Source: Pseudomonas sp. Irchel 3E13 (GTDB lineage Bacteria > Pseudomonadota > Gammaproteobacteria > Pseudomonadales > Pseudomonadaceae). From it: a stretch of 64,000 nt of DNA. Location: assembly GCF_900187455.1 (NCBI RefSeq), contig NZ_FYDX01000006.1, positions 1 to 64,000 on the forward strand. Direction: 5' to 3'. A program made the translations under genes and the position numbers. This document shows positions 34,795-42,899 of this stretch, one piece after another; position 1 is the stretch's first letter; each line of letters opens with the position of its first letter. The notes beneath the pieces were generated by a model that was not told the origin of the DNA, ran no database searches, and saw nothing but the letters and a program-made list of their open reading frames with translations.

Positions 34795-35361
34795 ATGTAC
34801 GCAACATGGATTGAAAAGGATCAACGGTTCGGTTTTCGCATATCTGAAGGGGATCACGAAATCGGTGAGGAGGAGCACAACCGCCTGCTGACCGCCGAAA
34901 CCCTGGGCATGCGGCTGGTTCCGGACCCGGCCACTGGCCGGCCGATCGCCGTTCCGGCCGTGGGCCCCGGGATCGAGCCCGCCGAGGCGCTGAAAAAGTT
35001 GCATCAACAGACCATCGCTGAGATCAAGCGCCAATGCGAGGCCACCATCACGGGTGGTTTCTGGTCGAACGCATTGGGCGAGCGTCACCGCTACAACAGT
35101 CAACAAGAAGACCAACTGAACCTCACCGGCGCGGTGCTGCGCGGCGAGCCCATGGCGTTCCCGTGCCGCGATCTGTGGCTGGTGAAGGCCTACCGGATGC
35201 ACACCGCCGAGCAGCTGCGCAAAGTCAGCGACGAGTTCACGCTGTTCAAGATGCAGCTCCTGCAGCGCGCCGACGAGCAGTGCCAGCTGGCCGACGAGGC
35301 CTTGGCCGAGGGCGACCTGGTGACACTGGAGTCGCTGCACTGGGAGGCTCCAGCGTCATGA
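34795..35361 (+). CDS. Tail fibre assembly/attachment protein
   Basis: A 188-residue protein. Its N-terminal DUF4376-like section (MYATWIEKDQRFGFRISEGD, EEEHNRLLTAE) and helical C-terminal section resemble chaperones encoded just after fibre genes. GGAG precedes the start. It probably helps fold or attach the fibre. Confidence 0.7.
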   Translation: MYATWIEKDQRFGFRISEGDHEIGEEEHNRLLTAETLGMRLVPDPATGRPIAVPAVGPGIEPAEALKKLHQQTIAEIKRQCEATITGGFWSNALGERHRYNSQQEDQLNLTGAVLRGEPMAFPCRDLWLVKAYRMHTAEQLRKVSDEFTLFKMQLLQRADEQCQLADEALAEGDLVTLESLHWEAPAS

Positions 35362-36281
35362 CCTGGTCGTCGGTAAACATGCAATGGCCTGCGCAGAGCA
35401 CGGGCTGGATGGATCAACTGGCCGGCGCCCAAGCGCTGGCCAGTCACGAGCTGGGCAGCACGGGCGATCGGCTGGCCAGCCTGGCCGACCAGGTGCAGAC
35501 CAACCCGGGGCCGGTCGGCGAGGCCGCCCAGGGCGCGATCGCCGCCGGCCGGGCTGCGCTCCAGGAGCAACTGAGCCAGGCGCCGGCCTGCCTGCTGGTG
35601 ACACCGTTCCAAAGCGGGGTTGGCCAAGGGCGCGGGCATCAGCGCTATCTGTCGGCCCCGAACCTGCTCCAGGTGATGGCTGACAAGCTCCTCGAGGACG
35701 GCGCCGTGGGCCAGGCCAGCGGCGAACTTCATGCCCTGTCGATCATGTTCCTGGGCACCAGCTTTGCCGACTTGGCCAACGTCCTGTCGCGGTTCAATGC
35801 CTTGATGCCGATGCCTGACCTGGTGAGAGCTGAGCGCCGCGCCGGCCAACTGTCCCGCCTGGAGAGCGAAAAGTGGGAAATTCCCGTTGCTGGGCCTTTG
35901 CCGCGCTGGCAGTCGCTGCCGATGGAGCGCTGCACGGTGCTCAAGACGATGAAACAGGCCATGGCCGGCCAGGTCGCAGTCCTGGAAGGCTACGCGGCCG
36001 ATAGTTCGCCCATGGCTGACCTCGCGGCGCTGTCGCAGCGCAAGGCCTCGCAGCAACTGCAGCGTGACGGCCAGATGGCCGATCTGCGCGCACTGCTTGC
36101 CGGCGGCGTGCCGGATGAGCGGATGAAAGCCCGTCTGGTCGGGCCCGGCGACGTCGGCCAGTTGCGCCGTGCGCTCCTGCAGGAGGAAGCACCAGGACAC
36201 GAATGGGTACTGAGCGCCGGCGTCGTCTTGGTCGGCTCGCTCCCGGGCCTGGCCCTGGTGCGGGAAATGGTGGGCCTATGA
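35358..36281 (+). CDS. HP1-type tail-region protein, unknown
   Basis: A 307-residue, Ala/Leu/Gln-rich helical protein starting MTWSSVNMQWPAQSTGWMDQ. The middle (ELHALSIMFLGTSFADLANV LSRF in two parts) and the hydrophobic end (WVLSAGVVLVGSLPGLALV) suggest a structural or membrane-contacting role. It is coupled to both neighbours by 4-base overlaps, in the position where HP1-like phages have a baseplate-associated gene. No firm family is assigned. Confidence 0.65.
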   Translation: MTWSSVNMQWPAQSTGWMDQLAGAQALASHELGSTGDRLASLADQVQTNPGPVGEAAQGAIAAGRAALQEQLSQAPACLLVTPFQSGVGQGRGHQRYLSAPNLLQVMADKLLEDGAVGQASGELHALSIMFLGTSFADLANVLSRFNALMPMPDLVRAERRAGQLSRLESEKWEIPVAGPLPRWQSLPMERCTVLKTMKQAMAGQVAVLEGYAADSSPMADLAALSQRKASQQLQRDGQMADLRALLAGGVPDERMKARLVGPGDVGQLRRALLQEEAPGHEWVLSAGVVLVGSLPGLALVREMVGL

Positions 36282-36823
36282 CCTTGCTTCTCGATGGCCA
36301 GAAGGTCCAGGGCAAGCGCATGAAGGTCACCGCGAACCTGCGCATTGAAGCCGACGACATGTCGGGGCAGACCAGCGGGACCGAGAAGGCGCACAAGGGC
36401 TTCAAGCCCAAGACCCTGACCGTTTCGCTGACGATCCCCTACGTCGACAAGGACAACCTGCGCAGCCTGATGCGCCTGGCCGAGGCCACGGTCGGCGGCG
36501 GGCAGTTGAAGACGTACCGCGTCGTGAACGACACGGCCGCCGCGTTCGGCATCCGCCAGGTGCAGTTCGCGGAAGGGGTGAGCGCCCGCGAGGACGACGT
36601 GCTGGCTCAGTGGATCGTCCAGTTCACCCTGTCCGAAAAGCTGTCGAACCCGGAAAAGGTCGAGAGCCGGCGCAAGGCCAACGGCACGACGGCGCAGTCC
36701 GCCCCGGGCCAGTCTGTTGGTGCCGGCGGCGAGTCGGGCAGCGGTACCGGCGGCGCCCAGGAGCTGACCGGCTTCGAATCCGTGCTCAAGCGCGTTGATG
36801 ACTACCTGGGCGGTGCCTCATGA
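36278..36823 (+). CDS. Baseplate-region protein, unknown
   Basis: A 181-residue protein: MTLLLDGQKVQGKRMKVTAN, IEADDMSGQTSGTEKAHKGF and a Gly/Ser-rich C-terminal tail (GQSVGAGGESGSGTGGAQEL). The beta-rich N-terminal domain resembles adaptor proteins that sit next to the hub. Its order (before gpD-like hub and spike) suggests a baseplate component. Confidence 0.65.
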   Translation: MTLLLDGQKVQGKRMKVTANLRIEADDMSGQTSGTEKAHKGFKPKTLTVSLTIPYVDKDNLRSLMRLAEATVGGGQLKTYRVVNDTAAAFGIRQVQFAEGVSAREDDVLAQWIVQFTLSEKLSNPEKVESRRKANGTTAQSAPGQSVGAGGESGSGTGGAQELTGFESVLKRVDDYLGGAS

Positions 36824-37530
36824 GCATGAAGCTCCACAAGGTGCTCACCGTCGCCGGCGCCGAGCTGCCGCTGATCCAGGACGAAGTCCGCCTGCAGCTG
36901 CGTCACCCAGGCCGGGCATCGTTCACTGTCCAGGCCGGCGCGCCGATCAAGGGCCTGGTGACCCTGGACATCGGCTACAACGACAGCCCGCTACAGCGCC
37001 ACTTCATCGGCTACGTCGAGCGCAGTACCGCGGTAAACGGCCAGCAGCAGATCCTGTTCTGCCGCGAGGTGGCCACCGTGCTCGAGGCGCCGCTGCCGCT
37101 CAACCTGCGCCACATCAGCCTGCAGGGCGTGCTCGAGGAGATCAGCAAGAAGACCGACCTGCGCTTTCGCGTGCCGGCGCAGGCCTACGCCCAGGTGAAA
37201 GCCCCGTACTTCTATAGCCTGGGCGGCGGGTATCAGGCGATGGACAACCTGGCCACGGTGTTCGGCGTGCCGGACTTCATCTGGCAGCAGCAGGGCGATG
37301 GTGAGGTATTCGCCGGCAGTTGGGCGGATAGCTTCTTCGGCGCACGCTCGCCGCTGCAGCTGCCGATCGAGCTGTTCGACGGGTACCAGGGCAACCAGAG
37401 CGCCACGATCTCGGCCCTTCCCGGGCTGCGACCTGGTGCAACGATCAACCAGGGCGAGCGGATCACGAACGTGACGCTGGCCGGCAACCAGATGGCAATC
37501 AAATGGACAACGCAATCAAGCGCAGCGTAG
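36820..37530 (+). CDS. Baseplate hub protein (gpD-like)
   Basis: A 236-residue protein whose middle (LDIGYNDSPLQRHFIGYVER, FCREVATVLEAPLPLNLRHI) fits the hub domain of late control gene D-type proteins. It would form the trimeric hub that holds the spike. It overlaps the spike gene by 28 bases. Confidence 0.75.
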   Translation: MSMKLHKVLTVAGAELPLIQDEVRLQLRHPGRASFTVQAGAPIKGLVTLDIGYNDSPLQRHFIGYVERSTAVNGQQQILFCREVATVLEAPLPLNLRHISLQGVLEEISKKTDLRFRVPAQAYAQVKAPYFYSLGGGYQAMDNLATVFGVPDFIWQQQGDGEVFAGSWADSFFGARSPLQLPIELFDGYQGNQSATISALPGLRPGATINQGERITNVTLAGNQMAIKWTTQSSAA

Positions 37531-38450
37531 AGCGCCAATTCCCCGAACTCACCGGTGGTTACCACCTGCCGCGCTTCGGCCGCGTTGTCGCGGTACCGGA
37601 CGCGCCGGCGGCGCCCGGGCTATGTGACGACTTCCGGCCGCGCTTCGGCGTCGACGTCCAGATCCTGCTGCCGGACGGTGAGCCCGATCCGGACCTGCCG
37701 GTGCTGACCAGCCTGCCTCTGCCGGCGCCGATGGGCGGCCAAGAAGCGGGCATGTTCGGTTTCCCCGAGGAGGGCACCACCGTGGTGGTGGGCTTCGCTT
37801 ACGGCCTGCCGCATAAGCCCTTCATCCAGCAGATCCTGGCCCACGGGCTGAGCCTGCCCCGGGTGCCGAAGGGCGATCAGGTCTGGCAGCACAGCGAGGC
37901 CTGCCAGCAGCGCGTCGACGCGGACGGCAACTGGCTGCGCCAGACGGACGGAAAGATTCAGGACAAGGCGGTCGAGCGCGAGGTGGAAGCCCTGGCCAAC
38001 ACCGAGCAGTACCAGAGCCACACGGTGAACGTCGACGACCACAGCACGGAGACGGTGGGCGGCATCAAGAAGATCGAGGCCCTGGGCGCGCTCAAGCTGC
38101 TGTCGGGCGGATCCGCGAGTCTGGCGGCGGTGGACGACCTCCACCAAGCTACTGGCCGGGACTTGAACTTGGTTGTGGGGCAGAAGCTGAACGCCACAGT
38201 CGGCGGCGACCTACAGGAGCGGATCCAGGGTATTCGCCGGAGCGTCGCAGCGAAGACCTGGCTGGGATCGGAAAACGTGAACGTGTTGCAGGTGTTGTGC
38301 GACCTGCTCGACCTGGTAGAGCAGATGAGCACGCAGATCGCTGGCCATGTTCACGCTTCCAGCCCGGTACCGATCAATGCTGCATATTTCTTACAAACGA
38401 GCCTTCTAACTAAAGCTCTCGGGCTGAAGTTGAAAGACGTGACGCAGTAG
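37503..38450 (+). CDS. Baseplate spike protein (gpV/VgrG-like)
   Basis: A 315-residue protein. The N-terminal OB-fold part includes GFPEEGTTVVVGFAYGLPHK. The C-terminal part is repetitive and beta-helical (ETVGGIKKIEALGALKLLSG, LNLVVGQKLNATVGGDLQER) like a membrane-piercing spike. The C-terminal 80 residues have a close relative in the fragment at 3100-3323. It is the last structural gene before the cargo genes, and its final 25 residues differ from the fragment. Confidence 0.85.
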   Translation: MDNAIKRSVERQFPELTGGYHLPRFGRVVAVPDAPAAPGLCDDFRPRFGVDVQILLPDGEPDPDLPVLTSLPLPAPMGGQEAGMFGFPEEGTTVVVGFAYGLPHKPFIQQILAHGLSLPRVPKGDQVWQHSEACQQRVDADGNWLRQTDGKIQDKAVEREVEALANTEQYQSHTVNVDDHSTETVGGIKKIEALGALKLLSGGSASLAAVDDLHQATGRDLNLVVGQKLNATVGGDLQERIQGIRRSVAAKTWLGSENVNVLQVLCDLLDLVEQMSTQIAGHVHASSPVPINAAYFLQTSLLTKALGLKLKDVTQ

Positions 38451-38483
38451 AGATATAGTTTGATTTTTCCAAGGAAGAATAGA

Positions 38484-39248
38484 ATGGATCTCTACGAAAT
38501 TAAGCCAAAGCTACAACGTGCTAAGGATTTTCTGGTTGATCCACAACAGCATGAAATTAGATATGCCTGCCTGGAGCTTCGGCTTTGCTTGGAAACGATA
38601 GCGTATCGAAATCTCAGGCAGTATGGCGATGAGATACCAGGGAGCATTGTTGGGAAGTGGCAGCCAGATCAAATATTGAAGCTGCTAGCGTCATTTGACC
38701 CAGCCTCTGATCAAGATGGCATATTAGAGTATGGATTACAGTCTTCTCCCGAGGAGCTGCCCAAAGAATGGTCTAAAGTCGCGGATATCAGGGCTATTCC
38801 TTGGAGGGTCTTCAGGTCTCACTACCAGAAACTTGGATCATTTCTGCACGAGTCAATGACAGAAAAAGCTAAAGATCTAGATCCGTCAAAACTAGAAAAA
38901 ATTATTAAGGACATTGAACATGTGATGTCCACTAAAATCATCCTTGCTCTGAAACGAACCATCAACGCTGTATGCGACTGCGGCGAAAAACTCTTCATCG
39001 GTGCAGGCGAGTTTGAGAATGATGAACTTGTAAAGTGCCGTAATCATAACTGTGGGCGTTACTGGGTTAAGAAAACTCTGGAGGACGGCGAGCAGGTTTT
39101 GAAACCGGCGGCAACTTTCTTTTTTAGATGTAGTTGCGACGGCATTATGAGTGTGCTTCCTGAGAAAATCTGGGAGCGGTTTAGCTGCAACAACTGTCGT
39201 AGTACCTACAGAATAAACCTGGGATACTCCAGCGTTACTAAGATTTAA
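38484..39248 (+). CDS. Cargo protein A: helical domain plus zinc ribbons, unknown
   Basis: A 254-residue protein with much lower GC than the phage genes. N-terminal 130 residues are helical, with IRYACLELRLCLETIAY, DEIPGSIVGKWQP and YQKLGSFLH. The C-terminus has two likely zinc-binding units: CDCGEKLFIGAG ... CRNHNCGRYW, and CSCDGIM ... CNNCRSTYRI. It is clearly homologous over its length to the gene at 39574-40341. AAGGAAG precedes the start. The position after the spike is a cargo site; function is unknown, with phage exclusion as the leading guess. Confidence 0.75.
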   Translation: MDLYEIKPKLQRAKDFLVDPQQHEIRYACLELRLCLETIAYRNLRQYGDEIPGSIVGKWQPDQILKLLASFDPASDQDGILEYGLQSSPEELPKEWSKVADIRAIPWRVFRSHYQKLGSFLHESMTEKAKDLDPSKLEKIIKDIEHVMSTKIILALKRTINAVCDCGEKLFIGAGEFENDELVKCRNHNCGRYWVKKTLEDGEQVLKPAATFFFRCSCDGIMSVLPEKIWERFSCNNCRSTYRINLGYSSVTKI

Positions 39249-39251
39249 ATT

Positions 39252-39280
39252 CAAAAGCCGCTCTCCAGCGGTTTTTTCAT
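39252..39280 (+). terminator. Terminator after cargo gene A
   Basis: CCGCT-CTCC-AGCGG stem followed by TTTTTT, directly after the stop at 39248. It also separates this gene from the convergent cargo gene B. Confidence 0.75.
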
Positions 39281-39573
39281 TTGAAGCCAGGCGGCACCAC
39301 CAGGACTGTGCGTAAGCGCACTAGTCGATTACTTCGAAACCGCTCACCATATACTCCATCTTTGCCGTGCGGGATAGAGCGTCGTAGAGTGGAGGAAGTC
39401 CAGCCATGGTCGCAGGGCGCGTCAGTTGCTCCCGCACATGCCACGGTGTGGCTGGTACTCACGCCGCTGTTCCTAGGTCAGCTCGATGTCTCCCTGGCTT
39501 AGCGGCATTACTCGGGCATGCATTGGCTTCTACCCACTATTCCTCAGCAATTATCGAAATGCCCCTGAATATT
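39281..39573. other. Gap between convergent cargo genes
   Basis: About 290 bases with no credible gene. No repeat or RNA gene was recognised. Confidence 0.4.
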
Positions 39574-40341
39574 CTATGGTCGAGGCGTATTGCTGTGTAC
39601 TATCAACTTGAATTCAAAGTCAGTACCGCAGTCTAGACAATTGAATCGGTGCCCGTTCGTAATGTTTTTAAGGGGTATAGGTATTTGCGCTTTGCAGACG
39701 TGACACGAAAAATGATTGCAGTCAGCGCTCAATTGCACACCGCTATTATCCCTATTGGTTATCGAGTATTCGATTTCGCACTGTTCATTTTGGCATGCGA
39801 TTTTACTCTGGTTTTTCAAATAGTGGTCGGTGTAAATAATTGGCTTTCCGCACTGCATGCAATCGACTGTTATGTAGTTGATCTTCAGTATAATTAAGTT
39901 TCCCTCAGTGAGTCTTTGCAGCTTGTCGCACCACTTAATTATTTTTTCTTTATCAATGGCAAACGTCTCAATATCCTTCGGCATTGGTAGGTGCAGGTAG
40001 CTGCCAAGGCTGTTATATATTTTTATGAGGTCGCTTGACTTTATATTGTTGTAGTTGACTTCCAGCGTGTCGCCTGCCCCCTCCAGTCTCAACTGAAAAT
40101 CCATATCTGCGTATTTGTCGAACTGAGTATGCAGTCGAACTGCCTTGCTTGGCTGCCAGGTATTTATAATGCTCTTTGGTAATTCATCAATCTCAGCTAA
40201 TAGTCGTTGGTAGACATGCGCTTCAATCAACATGCGCAATTCTAGACAAGCATACCTCAATGATCTGATTTCGCCTGATTCAATTAGTGATCTTGCATTG
40301 TTGAGGTGGTAATTCTTGTCATAGCGTTGAAACTCTTTCAT
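39574..40341 (-). CDS. Cargo protein B: homologue of cargo protein A
   Basis: A 255-residue protein, AT-rich. It shares with the 38484 gene the N-terminal LRYACLELRMLIEAHVY, DELPKSIINTWQP and YNSLGSYLH, and the C-terminal ribbons CMQCGKPIIY ... CQNEQCEIEY and CHVCKAQ ... CLDCGTDFEF. It also has an R-x5-H (RMLIEAH), which the other copy lacks. AAAGGAGAGG precedes the ATG at 40341; an in-frame upstream extension to 40455 exists but is less likely. The two proteins converge, so they are separately expressed. Function unknown. Confidence 0.75.
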   Translation of the reverse strand: MKEFQRYDKNYHLNNARSLIESGEIRSLRYACLELRMLIEAHVYQRLLAEIDELPKSIINTWQPSKAVRLHTQFDKYADMDFQLRLEGAGDTLEVNYNNIKSSDLIKIYNSLGSYLHLPMPKDIETFAIDKEKIIKWCDKLQRLTEGNLIILKINYITVDCMQCGKPIIYTDHYLKNQSKIACQNEQCEIEYSITNRDNSGVQLSADCNHFSCHVCKAQIPIPLKNITNGHRFNCLDCGTDFEFKLIVHSNTPRP

Positions 40342-40433
40342 GACCTCTCCTTTAGCTATCCACGTAGCGTACTTCTTGGCCAAATTTTTCGCATCTAACG
40401 CTACCTTGCTTCGGTCGTCAATAAAACTAACGT

Positions 40434-40640
40434 CGACGAAAAAAAAACATCCCAAAAATCACTTATCCCCCTCCCGCCGACGGGGTTTGTGTCCTTTTTT
40501 TGTGCAAAGTCGGAAGTAGTGCAAACGAAGCTGCAGCCCAAGCGGGCCGTGGGGCTCTGCAGGCGATCGGCAATTTCACAGATTGCAAAGTTTTGAAGAG
40601 AAATGCAGTGCGGCTGCACGGCAGTGCTATGGGAGTGCTT
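40434..40640 (+). pseudogene. Degraded copy of the Cys-rich gene
   Basis: The plus strand encodes KKNIPKITYPPPADGVCV followed by a frame that no longer matches. It corresponds to KKKIEKITYPPPADALCV of the intact gene at 469-783. Two in-frame stops lie just upstream, and no start codon is available. The 28 bases at 40455-40482 are identical between the copies. This remnant marks the border between cargo and the att-proximal end of the prophage. Confidence 0.55.
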
Positions 40641-40825
40641 CAGCAGCGGACAGCCTAAGCCCCGGCTTCATTGGGCGAAAAATGAAAAACGCCGTAATTT
40701 GTGGGTTTTCATTCTTGGATGGGCTCTTTTGAAGGCGCCTCGCTGATCGATGGCCGAAACGCCCTTTTGCTCTGGAGTCCCCGAATACTGTGGGCTGTAG
40801 CCGATGCGCTCCATTACAGGGAGTT

Positions 40826-41185
40826 TCACACCGATTCGGAGGCGGCCAAGCGAAGGTGGGGCAGCTCATTCAGCTTCTGCAGGCGCGTGAATTCATTCTG
40901 CACAACAGGGATCAGCAGGCGTTCCAGCGCGTCACGCAGCTTTGTTGCCTGCTCTTCGGTCAACTTTTTAACCGAGCCGGTCACGCTGCTGGCGCAGAGG
41001 ACGTTAGCGGGGAGAATGCCCAACGCATCCATGGAACCGTCAATGTAGCCGCCCAAGTATTCCTGCCGTTTGAACAGTACGGAGCTCTCGGGGGCTTCCT
41101 GGTAATCCCAATGAACCTCCCAGGTCGAACTGTTCTTCTTAATTTCGATGATGGGTTCCGCTGCCTGGGACGCTGGCTTACGCAT
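40826..41185 (-). CDS. Prophage right-end protein, unknown
   Basis: A 119-residue protein starting MRKPASQAAEPIIEIKKNSS. Recognisable stretches are TWEVHWDYQEAPESSVLFKR and a C-terminal helical part (KLTEEQATKLRDALERLLIP). AAAGGAAG precedes the start. It has normal coding character and no known motif. It may be a host-takeover or lysogenic accessory gene. Confidence 0.6.
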   Translation of the reverse strand: MRKPASQAAEPIIEIKKNSSTWEVHWDYQEAPESSVLFKRQEYLGGYIDGSMDALGILPANVLCASSVTGSVKKLTEEQATKLRDALERLLIPVVQNEFTRLQKLNELPHLRLAASESV

Positions 41186-41725
41186 GCTTGCTTCCTTTGA
41201 TCAGTGCGCGGCTGAGCATTCTGAGCATTAGCTTCGAGGCGTCCGCATTAATGTTTATTTAGGTTGCCCCCCAAATCCCTGTCAGACCATGGATATCTGT
41301 CAGGGAGTGCCCTGCAGGCCCCGTTTTTACTGGGGTTCAGCTCTGACAGCGGGGTTGGATGTTTGTGTCAGTTTCTCCCTCAAAAATAAAAAACCCTTGT
41401 AAATCAAGCAGTTGAAAACAGCAAATCTGACACTGCTGTTTCGTCAGGTTTTGACAGGTCGCTGACAGCTTTCTGACAGTGATGCAAAACGCTGAAAGGC
41501 TTGAAATACAAGGGTTATAGAGTAGATGAATATAAATCTGACAAATCTGACAGGCTTTTAAGGGGTCAACCTTAATTTTTTTTTCGCTTCGCATAAGGGG
41601 TGTTTGGTCATACGCGTACACATCGCACAGGCCCAAAAAACTCGGCCTATCACACCGCGATACTGCAGATACTCACACCTTCACGCATGGCCATCAGTGC
41701 ATACCGCATCCTGCGCAACAGTTGA
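41186..41725. repeat. Gene-free stretch with about ten CTGACA(G) motifs
   Basis: No convincing gene is present. The heptamer CTGACAG or its inverse or a close variant occurs near 41279, 41297, 41343, 41366, 41427, 41442, 41451, 41462, 41473, 41538 and 41547. The density is far above chance for 275 bases and suggests a binding region or a remnant of a tandem array. Confidence 0.5.
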
Positions 41726-42307
41726 TCAACCACTGATGAAATCACTCTGCGCCTTACTATAGGTGCTGATGCTCTCTACCAATCGCGCGCAGACATCTGC
41801 CATTGCGACCGCATCGTCGTAGGGTATTTCTCGATCCAGCATGTGCACCGCTTCGTTGCGAAGTTTGAATGTTCGTAGTACGGCCCGATACGTTGGCCCG
41901 TTTACGTGGCCCGCATCGCGAAGCAGGTCCAATTTCTGTCGCGGTAACGCGTGGGTGTTTGAATCCAGCCCCTCGCGCTTTAGCACCGCGTTCAAAGCAC
42001 CTTCAACTTCGAGCCACGCGGCGATCATCCCTGCTCTAGGTGAGACGGCGGCAATTTGTAGTGGTACAGAAAGTTTGGGCGGTGGCGCTTCCGGCTGCGC
42101 GTCCGGCTCGTTTGCTGCAGCTGGCAGCTCTTCCTGGAGTGATTGCAAAGCTTCGGTGAGGTCAACATGGAGCTCGCCGTACTTGAAGCTTCGAATCTTG
42201 GGTATGAGGCCGAGGATAGGGCCTTTAAGGAGACAGACGACCGTAACAACCGCTGCCGGCCAGGCGACGGCGGAAACTAGAGCTGAAACAAACTGCATCC
42301 AATCCAT
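41726..42307 (-). CDS. Membrane-anchored protein with HEPN-like motif
   Basis: A 193-residue protein. An N-terminal hydrophobic helix (FVSALVSAVAWPAAVVTVVCLL) is followed by a charged linker rich in Pro and Glu, then a helical domain. That domain contains TFKLRNEAVHMLDREIPYD, whose R-N-x3-H spacing matches the R-x4-6-H motif of HEPN ribonuclease domains. GGAGTG lies before the ATG. It is the last gene before attR, a place where lysogens often carry defence or exclusion genes. The HEPN reading is by eye only. Confidence 0.6.
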   Translation of the reverse strand: MDWMQFVSALVSAVAWPAAVVTVVCLLKGPILGLIPKIRSFKYGELHVDLTEALQSLQEELPAAANEPDAQPEAPPPKLSVPLQIAAVSPRAGMIAAWLEVEGALNAVLKREGLDSNTHALPRQKLDLLRDAGHVNGPTYRAVLRTFKLRNEAVHMLDREIPYDDAVAMADVCARLVESISTYSKAQSDFISG

Positions 42308-42329
42308 GGTCACACTCCAAAAGCAGGCT

Positions 42330-42351
42330 CTTGTTACGTGGGTTGTTACGT
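42330..42351 (+). promoter_or_regulatory. Probable integrase arm-type sites, right arm
   Basis: TTGTTACGT occurs at 42331-42339 and 42343-42351, 13 bp apart, next to attR. It matches the repeats at 9583 and 9635 near attL in the same strand orientation. Confidence 0.6.
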
Positions 42352-42360
42352 GTGACACAA

Positions 42361-42396
42361 AAAACAAAGGCCTGCATCGCTGCAAGCCTTTGTTTT
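42361..42396 (-). terminator. Terminator of tRNA-Thr
   Basis: AAAACAAAGGC/TTGCA paired with TGCAGGCCTTTGTTTT, with a short GCGA loop on the minus strand, directly after the CCA end. It is the native-type terminator of the tRNA gene, provided here by the prophage right end. Confidence 0.75.
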
Positions 42397-42399
42397 ATA

Positions 42400-42475
<76 letters not shown>

Positions 42476-42487
42476 GGTAGGGCCGCC

Positions 42488-42515
42488 ATTATAGCGATCG
42501 GTTTGGATCTGTAAA
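42488..42515 (-). promoter_or_regulatory. Promoter of tRNA-Thr
   Basis: On the minus strand TTTACA (42510-42515), 16 bp, TATAAT (42488-42493), 12 bases before the tRNA 5' end. A strong sigma-70 promoter. It lies outside the prophage, so the tRNA is still expressed. Confidence 0.75.
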
Positions 42516-42539
42516 CCACTTCCTTGCAATCCTGTTCAG

Positions 42540-42561
42540 AGCCCCGTATTTCGGGGCTTTT
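42540..42561 (+). terminator. Hairpin with T tract
   Basis: AGCCCCG-TATT-TCGGGGCT followed by TTT, in the gap right of tRNA-Thr. It may stop transcription leaving the prophage or belong to a former neighbour; no gene reads into it now. Confidence 0.5.
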
Positions 42562-42650
42562 GGCGTTTCTGGCGGGGCGTTTTGTGGGGGCTTGTGCGCT
42601 TGGAAACCTGGATGCCGGTGTCGTTGGGTTTTGCGGTGGCTGGGAGGGCT

Positions 42651-42676
42651 TTCGCGAGCAAGCTCGCTCCTACGGG
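42651..42676. repeat. REP half-element
   Basis: Single copy of the Pseudomonas repeat TTCGCGAGCAAGCTCGCTCC plus TACGG. The other copies in this window are in inverted pairs. Confidence 0.8.
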
Positions 42677-42899
42677 GTTTGGGTGGGGAGGGGAGCGCGG
42701 GGTTTGTGGATAAGCTGATCTGAAGCACTCCCGCCTAATTCGCTTTAACGCTTATGCACAAACCACATCGACCCCTTGCACCCCATGCAAGCACGCGACC
42801 GCGTCACAGTGTCGCGCGACCAAATGGCTGTTTTTGCTGGCCTTTAGCAGATGATCCGTAAAGCCTCAAGTGGAAAAATCCGACGCGGCAGGATTTTTT
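42677..42899. other. Gap, nothing recognised
   Basis: No gene, RNA or clear promoter in this 223-bp segment. It carries the region downstream of the methyltransferase gene. Confidence 0.4.

Noticed and set aside
40342..40455. In-frame upstream extension of cargo protein B
   Set aside because: The peptide looks partly plausible, but a strong AAAGGAGAGG site precedes the ATG at 40341, and the resulting length matches the homologous protein A.
41337..41636. Possible 99-codon minus-strand gene
   Set aside because: Its residues mainly reflect the repeated CTGACA motif and AT-rich sequence, and there is no ribosome site.
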